Assembly (NCBI RefSeq): GCF_003945545.1
Contig: NZ_CP029617.1
Location: 1,527,001 to 1,591,000 of the forward strand
Reading direction: 5' to 3'
DNA from: Streptomyces sp. WAC 01529
GTDB taxonomy: Bacteria > Actinomycetota > Actinomycetes > Streptomycetales > Streptomycetaceae
Length of the DNA: 64,000 nt
Of the stretch, positions 41,826 to 50,081 are shown piece by piece. Made by a program: the position numbers and the translations under genes. How positions within the stretch are numbered: the stretch's first letter is position 1; the number at the start of each line of letters is the position of its first letter. The notes under the pieces were generated by a model that saw only the letters and a program-made list of their open reading frames with translations, searched no databases and was not told where the DNA came from.

Positions 41826-42575
41826 GTGACCGCCTTCGCCCCGGACTCGATCGTCCTGAATCGGAAGCTGCCACTCTGGTATCAGGTGTCGCAGTCCCTG
41901 CGCGCCTCGATACTCGGCCGTACCCCCGAGGCCCCGCTCCGGCTGCCCACCGAGGAGCAGTTGGCGGGGCACTACGGAGTGAGCGTGCTGACCATGCGGC
42001 AGGCGCTCAAGGAGCTGGAGGACGAGGGGCTGATCACCCGCCACCGCAGGCGCGGCACCTTCATCGAGCCGACCGCCCGGCGCGGCTCCCCCGTCCGCCT
42101 GCTCGGCTCGGTCGACGCGATCGTGGCCCAGCAGTCGGGCATGATCACGGAACTGCTCGACCACGGCACGGCTCCCCCGCCCGCCGAACTCGCCCCGTAC
42201 TTCCCGGACTCGGTGGAGGTGGCGACGTACCACCGGCTGCGCAGCGACGAGAAGACGGGCGAACCGACCAACCACGCCCGCAACTTCGTCCGCCCCGAGC
42301 TTGCCGCCCGCATCGACCTGGACGACCTGGTGCGCTGGCCGATGACGAAGGTGCTGCGCGATGTGGTGGGGGCGCGCATCAGCCGCATCACGGACACCGT
42401 CGAGGCCACGCTCGCCGACCCGGAGACCGCCCGCCTCCTCCAGGTGCCGCTGCTCAGCCCGATCCTGCACTACACCGGCGTCACCTACGACGAGGACGGC
42501 CGCGCCCTCGACGTGGCCCGCATCCACTACCGCGGGGACCGCTTCTCCTTCTCGGTCACGCTCGAAGCGACCTGA
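41826..42575 (+). CDS. GntR-family regulator (HutC/UTRA type)
   Basis: The 249-residue protein has a winged helix-turn-helix over residues 15-85 (LPLWYQVSQSLRASI, LPTEEQLAGHYGVSVLTMRQAL, LEDEGLITRHRRRGTFI) and a UTRA ligand domain ending HYRGDRFSFSVTLEA, the HutC signature. It probably senses a small acid. GTG at 41826 follows GGAGAGACC. It lies close behind hmgA, so it may regulate homogentisate or aromatic amino acid catabolism; this is inference from position. Confidence 0.92.
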   Translation: MTAFAPDSIVLNRKLPLWYQVSQSLRASILGRTPEAPLRLPTEEQLAGHYGVSVLTMRQALKELEDEGLITRHRRRGTFIEPTARRGSPVRLLGSVDAIVAQQSGMITELLDHGTAPPPAELAPYFPDSVEVATYHRLRSDEKTGEPTNHARNFVRPELAARIDLDDLVRWPMTKVLRDVVGARISRITDTVEATLADPETARLLQVPLLSPILHYTGVTYDEDGRALDVARIHYRGDRFSFSVTLEAT

Positions 42576-42600
42576 CGGGCCCGGGCGGACACGTCGTACG

Positions 42601-43809
42601 ATGCCGGGCGTGACGCACGACGAAGCGCCGCTGCTCGCGGACCTCATGCCGTGGTCCGTCGCACCGCTCCGGCCCGGCCGCGGGTGGCCGATGGGACCGG
42701 ACGCCGCATCCCTGAAGGCCCGCTGGGCGGCCTTCCTCCGCGCGGACGAGGCGGCCCGCGAGACCCTCTTCCGCCCGACCCGCTCCCGCACGCTGCACAC
42801 CGCGGTCGCCCAACTCCCGGGCCACCACGGCGGTACGGGCCGGCTGGCCAGGGAGTCCGGCCCCTGCCCCGAGCCCGTCCGCGTCGCCCACGGCCCCTTC
42901 GACGTGCAGTGGCTGATCCCCGACCACCGCCTCCTCGACGTGGCCCGCCCCGAGCTGTGGCGGGTCGCGGGCGAGGGCCAGCTCTTCGTGGTCGAACAGG
43001 GTTACGTTCCCGGGGCCGCGGGGCCCGCGGTGCTCGCGTCGGCCGTACTGCCGGACGGGCGCTCACCGGCCGGGCGACCCGGCCGCGTACGGCCCCTGTT
43101 CCGCCGCCCCGGGGGCCTGGAGCCCAACGTGGCGCCCGGGTTGCTCGGGTATCTGGCGGGGCTGCTCGGCCAGGAGGTCACGGCTCGGACGCTGCTCGCC
43201 TGGGTGCTCGCCGTGGGGTCGGGCTCGGCGGCGGGCTGCCGCGTGCCGCTCACGGCCGACGGCGGCCTCTGGGCGCGCGGCGTGGACATCGGGGAGCGGC
43301 TGCTGCGGCTCCATCTGCGCGGCGAAGGGGAGCGTCCGAAGCTCCCCGGGGGGCGCAGGCCTTATGTCCGGGCGCCGCTGCCCGCGCGCCCCCGCTCATT
43401 GGCGTACGACGCCGCGGAACAACTCCTTCGAGTGGGCGAGGAAGGTGTCATCTCGCCGGTGCCGAAGGAGGCGTGGGAGTTCGAGGTGAGCGGGGTGCGG
43501 GTGCTGGAGCGGTGGTTCGGGCAGCGCGCGGGCGGCGCGGAGGCGGAGCCGGGGACGCTGGAGGCGATCGCGCCCGCGGCGTGGCCGCAGGCCTGGACCT
43601 CCGAACTGCTCGAACTGATCACGATCCTCGCGCTGGTCGCGGAAGTGGCGCCGCGCCAGCGGGAGTTGCGGGACGCGCTCGACGAGTCGGTCACCGGGGA
43701 GGATCTGCGGCGGGCGGGCGTCCTGCCCGTGCCCGACGGCGCACGGCGGCCGGCGTCCGTCCTCGATCACCACGAGGAGGGACCGGAGGGGCAGTTCGCG
43801 CTGCTCTAG
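42601..43809 (+). CDS. Stand-alone type ISP restriction/modification-like C-terminal domain protein
   Basis: The 402-residue protein contains VQWLIPDHRLLDVARPELWRV, FRRPGGLEPNVAPGLL, WARGVDIGERLLRLHLRGE, PKLPGGRRPYVRAPLP and WEFEVSGVRVLERWFGQR over the length. I recognise this set from the C-terminal target-recognition part of type ISP single-chain restriction-modification enzymes. No helicase, nuclease (PD-ExK) or methyltransferase (NPPY) motif is present, so it cannot act as a complete restriction enzyme. It may have been recruited to another DNA-related role. ATG at 42601 or GTG at 42610 are both possible. The stop lies in a 14-bp tandem duplication followed by a terminator. Confidence 0.75.
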   Translation: MPGVTHDEAPLLADLMPWSVAPLRPGRGWPMGPDAASLKARWAAFLRADEAARETLFRPTRSRTLHTAVAQLPGHHGGTGRLARESGPCPEPVRVAHGPFDVQWLIPDHRLLDVARPELWRVAGEGQLFVVEQGYVPGAAGPAVLASAVLPDGRSPAGRPGRVRPLFRRPGGLEPNVAPGLLGYLAGLLGQEVTARTLLAWVLAVGSGSAAGCRVPLTADGGLWARGVDIGERLLRLHLRGEGERPKLPGGRRPYVRAPLPARPRSLAYDAAEQLLRVGEEGVISPVPKEAWEFEVSGVRVLERWFGQRAGGAEAEPGTLEAIAPAAWPQAWTSELLELITILALVAEVAPRQRELRDALDESVTGEDLRRAGVLPVPDGARRPASVLDHHEEGPEGQFALL

Positions 43810-43830
43810 CGCCGACGCTCTAGTGCCGAC
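43803..43830. repeat. 14-bp tandem duplication containing the stop codon of the type ISP-like gene
   Basis: GCTCTAGCGCCGAC (43803-43816) and GCTCTAGTGCCGAC (43817-43830) differ by one base. The first holds the TAG stop; the second copies it 14 bases downstream. Confidence 0.85.
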
Positions 43831-43846
43831 CCATGCGGGTCGGCAC
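43823..43846. terminator. Terminator hairpin after the type ISP-like gene
   Basis: GTGCCGACCC (43823-43832) pairs exactly with GGGTCGGCAC (43837-43846) over a four-base loop. It begins inside the second unit of the tandem duplication. A further stem, CCGCCGC-GGA-GCGGCGG, lies near 43931-43947 for the convergent small gene. Confidence 0.8.
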
Positions 43847-43974
43847 CGGTCATGCGGGTGGGTGTGGGCGTGCATGACAAGGTTGTCATCGGGGGTGACG
43901 CGGGGAGGGGTTGCACGGGTGGGTGGGAAAGACCCGCCGCGGAGCGGCGGCTCAGTCCCGGGGACCACCCGTGG

Positions 43975-44244
43975 TCAGCGACCGCCGAAAAGCGACCGCC
44001 GCAGCCTGCGCAGCGGCGCGAAGAGCGAGACATGCCTCACTCGGGCACCCCTGCTGCTGCGGGCGCGCGTGGTGTCACGTGAGGTGAGCTCACGCATCAG
44101 CAGCGTCGCCTCGTGCGACTCGCGCTGCGGGACGGCGGGGCCGCCCAGCACCGAGAGATGACGATCGAGACGTGAGCTGCTCGCGCTGCTCCCACAAGTG
44201 ATCGCAGGGACACGCGCCCTGCTGCGCACCGTTATCTGTTCCAT
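43975..44244 (-). CDS. Small basic hypothetical protein (89 residues)
   Basis: The frame starting ATG 44244 reads MEQITVRSRARVPAITC and ends LFAPLRRLRRSLFGGR. It is strongly basic and Ser/Arg-rich with no membrane helix. GGGGAG lies five to nine bases before the ATG, a good ribosome site. The C-terminal RRLRRSLFGGR looks like a membrane- or nucleic-acid-binding tail. I believe similar small proteins occur in other Streptomyces but do not know a function. It is divergent from the Ser/Thr kinase gene. Confidence 0.6.
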   Translation of the reverse strand: MEQITVRSRARVPAITCGSSASSSRLDRHLSVLGGPAVPQRESHEATLLMRELTSRDTTRARSSRGARVRHVSLFAPLRRLRRSLFGGR

Positions 44245-44519
44245 GTCACTCCCCACCCGTACGAGGGCACCCGGCCCAGGGCAGGTTAACCCTATCGCCC
44301 CGTCGTGACACACGTGTATCCCGGGCGCAGGATTCACCTCCCCCGCAAGGGGGTTGACGACTGCTCTCCGAATACGACTGATTACAGGGCGAGTTGGACA
44401 TACAGCTCAAGACCCCTCCGGTCCAGGCGGCTCCCACGTGGGCTATCTCACCTGTCGTCATACCCACGGGGAGTTGCTACTTTTGTGGAGAATCGCACCG
44501 CTGCGAATGGGGGACACCC

Positions 44520-46259
44520 GTGAGCCGGCCAGAGCGTGTGATCGCCGGGCGGTACCGCCTCCTGGCGCCGCTGGGCGAGGGCGGGATGGGCACCGTGTGG
44601 CGGGCCCGGGACGACGTGCTCGGGCGCGAGGTCGCCGTCAAGGAGGTGCGCGCGCCCGCCGGGCTCCCCGCGGGCGAGGTGGACCGGCTCTACGCCCGCC
44701 TGGAGCGGGAGGCCTGGGCCGCCGCCCGCATCCCGCACCGCAATGTCGTCACCGTCTATGACGTGGCGACGGAGGAGGACCGCCCCTGGATCGTCATGGA
44801 GCTGGTGCGGGGGCTCTCGCTGGCCGACGTGCTCGACGCGGAGGGGGCCTTGCCCCCGCAGCGCGTCGCCCGGATCGGCGCCGAGGTGCTCGCCGCCCTG
44901 CGCGCCGCCCATGACGCCGGGGTCCTGCACCGCGACGTCAAGCCCGGCAACGTACTGATCGCCAACGACGGCCGGGTGGTCCTCACCGACTTCGGTATCG
45001 CGATGGTCGAGGGCAGCTCCGCGCTGACGATGACCGGGGAGGTCGTGGGCTCGCCCGAATTCCTCGCGCCGGAGCGCGCGTTGGGCCGGCGGCCGGGCCC
45101 CGCCTCCGATCTGTGGTCGCTCGGCGTCCTGCTCTACGCGGCCGTCGAGGGCACTTCGCCCTTCCGCCAGAACACCCCGCTGAGCACGCTGCGCGCGGTC
45201 GTCGACGAGGAGCTGCCGCCCGCCCGCCACGCGGGCCCGCTCACCTCGGTCATCGAGGGACTGGTGCGCAAGGACCCGGACGAGCGGATGCCCGCCGCGG
45301 ACGCCGAGCGCGATCTGCGGCTCATCGTCTCGGGCGGCAGGCCGCTCGCCGGGGCCCCGCTCCCCCACCTGCCGACCGTCACGGCCGAACGCACACCTGC
45401 CGGGCCCACTCCGCCCACGCCGCTCCCCGTGCCCTCCCCCCAGCCCGCCCCGGCCCCCGCGGACACCACGACGACCGAGCCGGTACGCCGCCGCCGCACG
45501 GCGATCGCCCTGATCGCGGGGCTCATCGTGCTGGCGCTGGCCGTGGCCGGACTCACGTATGCCCTGGTCAACCGCGACAACGGCGGTGGCGCCAGTAGCG
45601 GTTCGGAGAGCGGCGGCCAGGCGGAGGGCGACGGGTCCTCGGGCGGCAAGGACCAGGGCGGCAACACCTCGGGGGGCTCGGACGCGGGCGGCTCGGACGG
45701 GGGCGGCTCGGACGGGGGCGACGGCGGCGGGGACTCCTCGGACGGCTCCCCGGGCGAGGGCGGCGGCGACGGCGGCTCCACCCAAGGGGGTGACGGAGGC
45801 GACGAGGGGGGCGGGGGCGGTGGCGGTACGACCGCTCCGCCCGCCCAGACCGTGAAGGTGCACCTCTCCGGAGCCCACACGCAGTACGAGGGCCCCTGTC
45901 CGCCGACGGCGGGGCAAGCGCCGTCGTTCACCGCCACGTTCACGGTGGGACGCCTCCCGGCCGCCGTCGAGTACCGCTGGGTCACCGAATCCGGCGAACC
46001 GGGCGACCCGGGATGGAAGACGCTGACGTTCGCCTCCGGAGGCAACAGGACGCGGCAGGTGAGTCATGTCGAGACGGCGTACGAACCGGGGGGCGGGACG
46101 CACACCAACTCGATGAGCGTGCAGGTGCGCGAGCCGGTGGAGGCGGCCTCCAACGCGGTGGCGTACGCGGTCACGTGCGAGGAGGAGACCCCGACCGGCG
46201 GGACCTCCTCCACGCCGCACGCGAACTTCCAGCAGGCGGTGGTCAGGCCGCCGAGGTGA
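44520..46259 (+). CDS. Transmembrane serine/threonine protein kinase with extracellular Ig-like domain
   Basis: The 579-residue receptor-like kinase has a Hanks-type domain at residues 11-270: glycine loop GEGGMGTVW (19-27), Lys41 in VAVKE, HRDVKPGN with Asp139, and DFG at 157-159. A Pro-rich linker leads to one membrane helix (IALIAGLIVLALAVAGLTYAL, near residue 330-350). Outside lies an unusually long Gly/Ser/Asp-rich spacer of about 85 residues. A beta-rich C-terminal domain follows with two Cys (GPCPPTAG and VTCEEE) and no PASTA repeat. GTG 44520 with GGGGGA upstream is chosen. TTGACG near 44353 may be a -35. It overlaps the convergent lipase gene by 17 bases. Confidence 0.93.
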   Translation: MSRPERVIAGRYRLLAPLGEGGMGTVWRARDDVLGREVAVKEVRAPAGLPAGEVDRLYARLEREAWAAARIPHRNVVTVYDVATEEDRPWIVMELVRGLSLADVLDAEGALPPQRVARIGAEVLAALRAAHDAGVLHRDVKPGNVLIANDGRVVLTDFGIAMVEGSSALTMTGEVVGSPEFLAPERALGRRPGPASDLWSLGVLLYAAVEGTSPFRQNTPLSTLRAVVDEELPPARHAGPLTSVIEGLVRKDPDERMPAADAERDLRLIVSGGRPLAGAPLPHLPTVTAERTPAGPTPPTPLPVPSPQPAPAPADTTTTEPVRRRRTAIALIAGLIVLALAVAGLTYALVNRDNGGGASSGSESGGQAEGDGSSGGKDQGGNTSGGSDAGGSDGGGSDGGDGGGDSSDGSPGEGGGDGGSTQGGDGGDEGGGGGGGTTAPPAQTVKVHLSGAHTQYEGPCPPTAGQAPSFTATFTVGRLPAAVEYRWVTESGEPGDPGWKTLTFASGGNRTRQVSHVETAYEPGGGTHTNSMSVQVREPVEAASNAVAYAVTCEEETPTGGTSSTPHANFQQAVVRPPR

Positions 46260-47052
46260 AGACGGGGAGGTAGCCACCGGACTGTCCGGCGGCCGTGGGG
46301 TGGTAGGACTCGCCGATGTTGAGCCAGTTCACGCTGTGCAGCCACGAGCTGCCGGAGCAGATCTCGTGCCCGGTGAAGGTGCCGGTGACGTCACCGAAGG
46401 TGAAGCCGTGGTCGGCGGCGCGCTTGGCGGTCGCCGTGTTGAGGTAGTCGGCGGCGTCGTTGATGGCGGCCCGCTCACGCTCGGAGAGACCGGCCGTGCA
46501 GGAGCCGCCCAGCTTGTAGAAGCGGGGGTAGCCGAGGACCACCACGCGGGCGGCGGGGGCCTTCGCCTTGATCGCGGAGTAGACCTTGTCGAGGTTGCCG
46601 GGGAGGGTCGAGTCGACGTACGCGCGCGCCTGGGCGATGCGGGAGAGGCAGCTGCTCTCGGACTGGAGTACGCAGGTCGTCATGACGTCCGCGAAGCCCG
46701 CGTCGTTGCCGCCGACGGAGACGGAGACGAGGCCGGTGCCGGAGCCGAGCGGGCCCAGCTGGTTCGCCACGACATCACCCGTACGAGCGCCCGAGCAAGC
46801 GGTGAAGTGGAAGCTGGAGGGTGAGTGGGCGGCCGCCCAGAGAGCGGGGTAGGCGCGAGTGCTGCGCTTGCAGGAGCCGCTTCCGCTGTCGTAACTGCCC
46901 GCGCCGACACCCGACGAATAGGAGTCACCGAGCGCCACATAGCCGGTGGGGGCCGCCGACTGGTCCGCTTGTGCCGCCGTGGCCCCGGTGAGGGCGAAGG
47001 CGATGGAGAGGAGGAGCGAGGACAGGTATGCCGTGGTTCGGGACAATCTCAT
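46243..47052 (-). CDS. Secreted SGNH/GDSL-type lipase or esterase
   Basis: The 269-residue product has a signal peptide at residues 1-29 (SIAFALTGATAAQA). The mature enzyme has the four SGNH blocks: GDSYSSG with the nucleophile serine, a glycine in the CSGARTGDV region, SVGGNDAGF with the oxyanion Asn, and ESYHPTAAGQ with the catalytic histidine. Six cysteines fit three disulfides as in Streptomyces esterases. ATG 47052 follows GGGAGG. Its 3' end overlaps the kinase gene by 17 bases in convergent orientation. Confidence 0.94.
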   Translation of the reverse strand: MRLSRTTAYLSSLLLSIAFALTGATAAQADQSAAPTGYVALGDSYSSGVGAGSYDSGSGSCKRSTRAYPALWAAAHSPSSFHFTACSGARTGDVVANQLGPLGSGTGLVSVSVGGNDAGFADVMTTCVLQSESSCLSRIAQARAYVDSTLPGNLDKVYSAIKAKAPAARVVVLGYPRFYKLGGSCTAGLSERERAAINDAADYLNTATAKRAADHGFTFGDVTGTFTGHEICSGSSWLHSVNWLNIGESYHPTAAGQSGGYLPVFTSAA

Positions 47053-47287
47053 GGAACCTCCCTTAGCAGGGTTTCCGCCACGTCCGTGGTAGCACGCACC
47101 CCCGCCCGCCGATAGTGTCCATGTCAACAAATTCCTCAACCAATTGCCCGCCGCACACGGTGAGTTCACCTGCGCCACGGAAGTCTGGCGGGGAACATCT
47201 GCACGGTTCCATTGCGTCTTGACGGCTCGCCGGGGACTGCGCGACATTGAAGCCCGGCATCCGGCGCGTCGGGGGGCAAAGTCGCCA

Positions 47288-47785
47288 ATGCAGACCACCA
47301 GGTTCAAGCCGTCGTCATCAGGCACGGGGCAGGACATCGAGCAACACACTGAGATAGACACCGCGATAGACACCGGGCAAGACGCCGGGGACATCACCGG
47401 GAGCGAGGGCGGGCAGGACCGCCGCAGGGATCTGCTGCCGCTGCTCGCGGGCGTGGCCGTCGCCGTGGGGGCCGTCGGCGCGACGCTCGCGCTCGCCGAC
47501 CTCGCATCGCCGCTGCGCGGGCCCTTCACCCTCTTCTTCCTCCTCGCCGCGCCCGGCGCGGCGATCGCCGCCGCGCTGGGGACGCTCGCGCCGTGGGGGC
47601 GCGTCGTGGCCTCCGTGGCCGGTGCCGTCGCGGTCAACCTCCTCGTGGCGCAGGGGATGCTGGCGCTGCACATGTGGTCGGTGCGCGGCGGGGTTGTCAC
47701 CGTCACCGCGCTGAGCGCGCTCCCTCTTCTGCTGGTAGTGGCGGTGCGCCTGCACCGCCGTACGGCGAGAAGGCGGACCACCTGA
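47288..47785 (+). CDS. Hypothetical polytopic membrane protein, first gene of the polysaccharide locus
   Basis: The 165-residue protein has a hydrophilic N-terminal 48 residues rich in Asp/Glu/Gly/Ser/Thr (repeats of DID-TG-D), then three to four hydrophobic segments (LLPLLAGVAVAVGAVGATLA, FTLFFLLAAPGAAIAAALG, VVASVAGAVAVNLLVAQG, VVTVTALSALPLLLVVAVRL) and a basic tail. No family is recognised. ATG 47288 is chosen; the frame is open upstream without a ribosome site. It is separated from the acyltransferase gene by a single base, so the two are coupled. Confidence 0.8.
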   Translation: MQTTRFKPSSSGTGQDIEQHTEIDTAIDTGQDAGDITGSEGGQDRRRDLLPLLAGVAVAVGAVGATLALADLASPLRGPFTLFFLLAAPGAAIAAALGTLAPWGRVVASVAGAVAVNLLVAQGMLALHMWSVRGGVVTVTALSALPLLLVVAVRLHRRTARRRTT

Positions 47786-47786
47786 C

Positions 47787-48887
47787 GTGAACATCACCGT
47801 GCACCGCCCCGGCGAGCTGACCGCCGCCGACCGGGCGGCGTGGACCGCGATGCAGTCCAAGGCCCATCTCCACGGCTCACCCGAGCTGGCCAATCCGTTC
47901 CTCGCCCCGGAGTTCGCGCTCGCCACCGGGCACGAGCGGCACGGGGTGCGGATCGCCGTCGTACGCGAAGGCGGCGAACCGGCGGCGTTCTTCCCCTTCC
48001 ACAGATCCGTCACCGGGGTGGGCCGGGCCATCGGGCTCGGCGTCTCGGACTGCCAGGGTCTGGTGCACCGCCCGGGGTTCCGCTGGGACGCCCGGGAGCT
48101 GCTGCGGGCCTGCGGGCTCGCGGTGTGGGAGTTCGACCATCTGGTCGGCGGGCAAGGGCCTTTCGAGGCAGGGGCCCGCGGCTCCTTCCCCTCCCCCGTC
48201 ATGGACATCGACGAGGGGTACGAGTCCTATCTCGGCCAACTCCGTGAGCGCTCACCCAAGTTCACCCGCACGACCCTTGCCAAGGACCGCAAGCTCGGCC
48301 GCGACCACGGAGCGGTGCGCTATGTCCATGACGAGCGCGACCCCCGGGCCCTGGCCACCCTGATGGCCTGGAAGTCCGCGCAGTACCGCAGGACAGGCCG
48401 CAGCGACCGGTTCGCGCACCCCTGGATCAGGGAGCTGGTGCGCCGGCTCTTCCACACCAGGACCGAGTCGTTCGCCGGGATCCTGTCGGTGCTGTACGCG
48501 GCCGACGTGCCGGTCGCCGCGCACTTCGGGCTGCGCAGCGAGCGGGTGCTCGCCTGCTGGTTCCCCGCGTACGACCCGGCGTTCTCGAAGTACTCGCCCG
48601 GCCTGGCGCTGCATCTGCGCATGGCCGAGGCGGCCGCCGCCGACGGCATCGGATACCTGGATCTCGGCCGTGGCCAGAAGGAATACAAGGACTCCCTGAA
48701 GACACGCGAACTCACCGTGTCCGAGGGGTGGGTGGCACTGCGCCATCCGGTGGCTCTCGGACACAGGGCGCACCGCGCTCCGGTCCGGGCGCTGCGGAAC
48801 ACCGTGCTGTCCAGGCCGGAATTGTTCGCACCGGCCGACAAACTGCTCAAGCGGATGGGCAAAATCCGATCGTTGAGCAGGGAATAG
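47787..48887 (+). CDS. CelD/BcsL-type GNAT acyltransferase
   Basis: The 366-residue protein has the double-GNAT fold of the CelD/FemX-like group. PKFTRTTLAKDRKLGRDHG starts the second half, and VAAHFGLRSERVLACWFPAYDPAFSKYSPGLALHL with YLDLGRGQKEYKDSLKT is the conserved acyl-CoA-binding block. Members acylate exopolysaccharide or cellulose. GTG 47787 begins one base after the preceding stop. It sits upstream of two glycosyltransferases, a deacetylase and a flippase fusion, so it probably modifies the same polymer. Confidence 0.9.
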   Translation: MNITVHRPGELTAADRAAWTAMQSKAHLHGSPELANPFLAPEFALATGHERHGVRIAVVREGGEPAAFFPFHRSVTGVGRAIGLGVSDCQGLVHRPGFRWDARELLRACGLAVWEFDHLVGGQGPFEAGARGSFPSPVMDIDEGYESYLGQLRERSPKFTRTTLAKDRKLGRDHGAVRYVHDERDPRALATLMAWKSAQYRRTGRSDRFAHPWIRELVRRLFHTRTESFAGILSVLYAADVPVAAHFGLRSERVLACWFPAYDPAFSKYSPGLALHLRMAEAAAADGIGYLDLGRGQKEYKDSLKTRELTVSEGWVALRHPVALGHRAHRAPVRALRNTVLSRPELFAPADKLLKRMGKIRSLSRE

Positions 48888-49247
48888 AGCAGTCCGAATG
48901 TGACCGCATAGATTGCTCGAATCATGCAGAACGTGAGGCCATATTCCCGGTCTTGCCATACAGTCTCCATCATCAATACCGTCGTACATCCACCCGCAAC
49001 GGCCCATCACGCAATGCGATCAGGGGAGGGCTCAAGATCGCGATGCGCCTGTTGCGGGGCGCGGTAGGGGGGTGCCGTGCCCGGTGATCGCTCTTCAGCC
49101 GGGTTACGTGCCGCGCAATGCCAGCTCACTCGGCATGCACGGAGATCCATTTCGGCATGCTCAAGTGAGTACCCCCCTTTCGAACCGGATCAATTACCGG
49201 ACTGCCCGGGGGCGGGCGGTCCACCGGACGAGAGGGACCACCGACTC
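48888..49247. other. 360-base gap before the glycosyltransferase genes
   Basis: I see no gene here. The first 110 bases are markedly lower in GC than the surroundings. TCGGCATGC occurs twice as a direct repeat at about 49132 and 49153. The stretch probably holds the promoter and leader of the glycosyltransferase operon. I looked for but did not find a convincing ydaO-type riboswitch. Confidence 0.5.
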
Positions 49248-50081
49248 ATGACTTCATTTGTTCGCCCGGCGGATGCCGGCCAGGACCCGTTAGACGAAAT
49301 CTCCAGGAACTACCGCCCGATCTCCACACACTTGGCGATCACACCGCCGGTGAGTGTGGTGATTCCCGCCATGAATGAGGCGGAGAATCTTCCCTACGTC
49401 TTCAAGACACTTCCCGACTGGATCCACGAGGTCGTTCTCGTGGACGGGAACTCCACCGATGACACGGTGACCGTGGCCCGCGAGCTGTGGCCGGACGTGA
49501 AGGTGGTCCGCCAGCTCGGCAAGGGCAAGGGCGACGCCCTGATCACCGGCTTCGCCGCGTGCACGGGCGACATCATCGTGATGGTCGACGCCGACGGCTC
49601 GGCCGACGGCAACGAAATCGTCTCCTACGTCTCCGCCCTCGTCTCGGGCGCCGACTTCGCCAAGGGCTCCCGCTTCGCCAACGGCGGCGGCACGGACGAC
49701 ATGACGCCGATCCGCAAGCTCGGCAACCACGTCCTGTGCTCCGTCGTCAACGCCAAGTTCGGCGCCCGCTACACCGACCTCTGCTACGGCTACAACGCCT
49801 TCTGGCGGCACTGCCTCGACAAGATCGAACTCGACTGCACCGGCTTCGAGGTCGAGACCCTGATGAACATCCGGGTGGTCAAGGCCGGGCTGAAGGTGCA
49901 GGAGATCCCGAGCCACGAGTATCTGCGGATCCACGGCACCAGCAACCTCAGGGCCGTCCGGGACGGCCTCCGCGTACTGAAGGTGATCCTCGCCGAGCGC
50001 TCGAGCCGCGGCAGGCGCGGCGGGCGGCGCAAGGTGGCGCGAGGCCTACCCTTCCGCACGGGCCAGGGAGAGGTGTCTTGA
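49248..50081 (+). CDS. Family 2 glycosyltransferase (dolichol-phosphate-mannose-synthase-like), TTA codon 15
   Basis: The 277-residue cytoplasmic enzyme has VSVVIPAMNEAENLPYVF at the start of the GT-A domain, VDGNSTDDT, MVDADGSADGNEI with the DxD metal site and GYNAFWRHCLDKI later, as in polyprenyl-phosphate sugar synthases. It should transfer a sugar from an NDP donor, possibly to a lipid carrier. Codon 15 (49290-49292) is TTA, the rare leucine codon read by the bldA tRNA, so translation should be developmentally limited. The stop overlaps the TTG start of the next gene (TTGA). Confidence 0.92.
   Translation: MTSFVRPADAGQDPLDEISRNYRPISTHLAITPPVSVVIPAMNEAENLPYVFKTLPDWIHEVVLVDGNSTDDTVTVARELWPDVKVVRQLGKGKGDALITGFAACTGDIIVMVDADGSADGNEIVSYVSALVSGADFAKGSRFANGGGTDDMTPIRKLGNHVLCSVVNAKFGARYTDLCYGYNAFWRHCLDKIELDCTGFEVETLMNIRVVKAGLKVQEIPSHEYLRIHGTSNLRAVRDGLRVLKVILAERSSRGRRGGRRKVARGLPFRTGQGEVS

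Noticed and set aside
42601..43809. Complete restriction-modification enzyme
   Set aside because: No nuclease, helicase or methyltransferase motif and only 402 residues against about 1500 for type ISP enzymes.
44394..44519. Extended N-terminus of the kinase with a CYFC-SHRC cysteine pattern
   Set aside because: It needs a TTG start without a ribosome site; GTG 44520 with GGGGGA gives the usual family start.
48888..49247. ydaO or c-di-GMP riboswitch before the glycosyltransferase genes
   Set aside because: No conserved riboswitch core could be matched by eye.
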